Assembly (NCBI RefSeq): GCF_039852015.1
Contig: NZ_CP156626.1
Span: forward strand, 1,584,249-1,648,248
DNA length: 64,000 nucleotides
Reading direction: 5' to 3'
DNA from: Robbsia sp. KACC 23696
Lineage (GTDB): Bacteria > Pseudomonadota > Gammaproteobacteria > Burkholderiales > Burkholderiaceae
Shown here: one piece after another, positions 62,627 through 64,000 of the stretch
How positions within the stretch are numbered: position 1 is the first letter of the stretch
Layout of the letters: every line of letters begins with the position of its first letter
The notes under the pieces: model-generated
Told to the model about the DNA's origin: nothing
What the model saw: only the letters and a program-made list of their open reading frames with translations
Database searches by the model: none
Program-made: the position numbers and the translations under genes

Positions 62627-64000
62627 TTAATCTCGGGCCGCCGCGCCGATATCCCAAAACAGGCCGGCCATCATCTGCAACGCTTCGCGTGCGACGCTGC
62701 CGAGCAAATGTTCGTCCGGCGCATGCTGCCGGCAGTTCGGATAGGAGTGCGGAATCCAGATGGTCGGTAAGTCGAGCGTCTCGGCAAAACATTCGTTGGG
62801 AATCGTGCCGCCGAGATTCGGCAATATCGTCGTCGCCTTGCCCGTTGTGGCGCTCAGCGATCGCGTCGTGAAATGGACCCAGGGGTCGTCCGGGTCGAGT
62901 CGCGTGGCGCCACCCGATGCTTCGATGGACACGGCGATCTGCGGGAAGCCTTCGCGTGCCAGATGCGCTTCGATCAGGGACTTCGCGCGATGCCAGTCGG
63001 TACCGACGACGAAACGCAACTGGCAGACCGCTTCGGCGTGCTCGGGAATGGCGCTGACCGGACGCACGGTATTACCGGATTGCATCGCGAGGATTTCAAG
63101 CGTGTTCCAGGCGAAGATCCGTTCAGCCGGACTCAGGCCCGGCTCGCCCCAGCCCTCGGACAGCGGCGGATCGCCTTCGTCCGCGCCGACCACGAGGTCT
63201 TGCACCAGTTCTCGCACGCGCGCCGGTATTGCCGGCGGCAGCAGCCCATTGATACGAATGCGCCCGCGACCGTCGACGAGGCTTGCCAGTGCGTTGCTGA
63301 GCACGATGGCGGGATTCGCCAGCACGCCGCCCCAGTTTCCCGAGTGACGCGCGCCAAAGTCGTTGCCGACGCGCAAGCGGAAATGCAGCGCGCCCCGCGA
63401 GCCGAGGAAGACCGTCGGGTTGCCGGACAATTGACGGGGGCCGTCGGAGGCGATCAGGACATCGGCGCTGAGCCGCTCCTTGTATGCCGCGCAGAGGGCG
63501 GCGAGGCCGGGCGAACCGACTTCCTCGCCCATTTCCAGCACGATCTTGACATTGAAGCCCAGGCTACCGCGTGCGGCGAGTACCGCATCGAGGCCGGCGA
63601 GGTTGATCGAATGCTGGCCCTTATTGTCCGCCGTGCCGCGGCCATACCATCGATCTCCCTCGACGGTGATGGACCACGGCGTCAGTCCGTCGCGCCAACG
63701 CGCGGCATCGCCGCCGACGACATCGCCATGGCCATAGAGCAGGACCGTCGTCAGCGCAGGATCTTCGATGCGTTGTCCCAATAAAAAGGGCGGCGCGCCG
63801 GGAACCGGGTTATCCACCAGGTCGAAGTCGAAACCGAGATCGCGCAGCGCGGCGCCCATTTCATCGCGCAGATAGGCATGAAGATGCGGTGCCGCATCGG
63901 GCGACTGACTTTCCGTCGGCATCGCGACGCGGCGTTGTAATGCTTCCAGGAAGGCACCGCTGTCGTAATGGTCGCGTGCGAGATCGAGGGCGGTTTGGCG
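62627..64000 (-). CDS. M20-family metallopeptidase (5' end outside window)
   Basis: The frame is open to the right edge (458 codons visible), and the codons before the internal ATG at 63920-63922 still match the family (ARDHYDSGAFLEALQRRVAMPTESQ), so the true start lies beyond 64000. Metal-ligand motifs are LLYGHGDVV, GTADNKGQHS and EMGEEVGSPG, as in ArgE/DapE/dipeptidase-type enzymes. The family includes hydrolases of N-acyl amino acids, including plant auxin-amino acid conjugates. The substrate here is unknown. Confidence 0.9.
   Translation of the reverse strand, partial: RQTALDLARDHYDSGAFLEALQRRVAMPTESQSPDAAPHLHAYLRDEMGAALRDLGFDFDLVDNPVPGAPPFLLGQRIEDPALTTVLLYGHGDVVGGDAARWRDGLTPWSITVEGDRWYGRGTADNKGQHSINLAGLDAVLAARGSLGFNVKIVLEMGEEVGSPGLAALCAAYKERLSADVLIASDGPRQLSGNPTVFLGSRGALHFRLRVGNDFGARHSGNWGGVLANPAIVLSNALASLVDGRGRIRINGLLPPAIPARVRELVQDLVVGADEGDPPLSEGWGEPGLSPAERIFAWNTLEILAMQSGNTVRPVSAIPEHAEAVCQLRFVVGTDWHRAKSLIEAHLAREGFPQIAVSIEASGGATRLDPDDPWVHFTTRSLSATTGKATTILPNLGGTIPNECFAETLDLPTIWIPHSYPNCRQHAPDEHLLGSVAREALQMMAGLFWDIGAAARD

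Noticed and set aside
1-64000. CRISPR arrays, tRNA/rRNA genes, insertion sequences, prophage
   Set aside because: No regular spacer repeats, no cloverleaf or rRNA sequence recognised, and no transposase or integrase ORF found, despite signs of transfer for single genes.

Overview
The window looks like a chromosomal segment of a plant-associated member of Burkholderia sensu lato (Betaproteobacteria, Burkholderiaceae). The reasons are the high GC, the acs + DUF4212 + Na+/solute symporter block, several porins of the Burkholderia OmpC-like type, dense LysR-type regulators, and two plant-facing traits: a predicted YopJ-family type III effector and an indole-3-acetic acid (auxin) catabolic (iac) cluster. 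The species cannot be fixed from the sequence alone. Both edges cut a gene (bfd on the left, an M20 peptidase on the right).

Left part, 1-16,000, is mostly housekeeping. It holds bacterioferritin (bfr), glutamate racemase (murI) and Fur-box-preceded bfd; class I fumarase; acetyl-CoA synthetase with a two-subunit Na+/solute symporter; an exonuclease/GIY-YIG fusion with a DUF6232 membrane protein; a Rieske oxygenase; and an AI-2E-type permease. One gene stands out, at 8426-9259 (minus). It has lower GC and keeps the YopJ/PopP2 acetyltransferase triad (His172, Asp191, Cys235) with YopJ spacing.

Middle part, 15,700-43,000, is a large aromatic/auxin catabolic region. A FixJ/StyR-like response regulator (16 kb) and a soluble PAS histidine kinase (24 kb) bracket a branched-chain-type ABC transporter (LivK, LivH, a LivM-LivG fusion, LivF), a ketopantoate-reductase-like protein and a class II aldolase. 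Next come iacA-iacB-iacE, an FMN alpha-hydroxy-acid dehydrogenase and iacG on the plus strand, ending in a strong terminator. The minus-strand operon iacF-iacC-iacD-tautomerase-iacH converges on them, and a LysR gene is divergent from iacF. To the right lies a second set: another class II aldolase, a LysR, a second IacA-like monooxygenase, an AAHS-type transporter, a class III CoA-transferase, an enoyl-CoA hydratase and a broken MDR reductase remnant. By analogy with known iac pathways (Pseudomonas putida 1290, Paraburkholderia phytofirmans PsJN), IacA/IacG oxidise IAA, IacE and the tautomerase process the intermediates, and IacC/D/F lead to catechol.

Right part, 43,000-64,000, is a second catabolic island not recognised as a described pathway. 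It contains an EthD-like protein, an HpcH/HpaI aldolase, a GlcD-like FAD oxidase, a DppBC + fused DppDF transporter, a GntR/FCD regulator, a porin, a peptide-type binding protein, an amidase-fold protein that has lost its catalytic residues, a second porin, two PLP enzymes (one kynureninase-like), an MHS transporter and an M20 peptidase. A palindrome with core CTGAATTCAG occurs at four intergenic sites (35,689; 44,844; 45,062; 52,753). At two of them it overlaps the -10 of a well-spaced promoter. This suggests that a local repressor, plausibly the GntR at 51,614, coordinates this island together with the aldolase at 35.7 kb.
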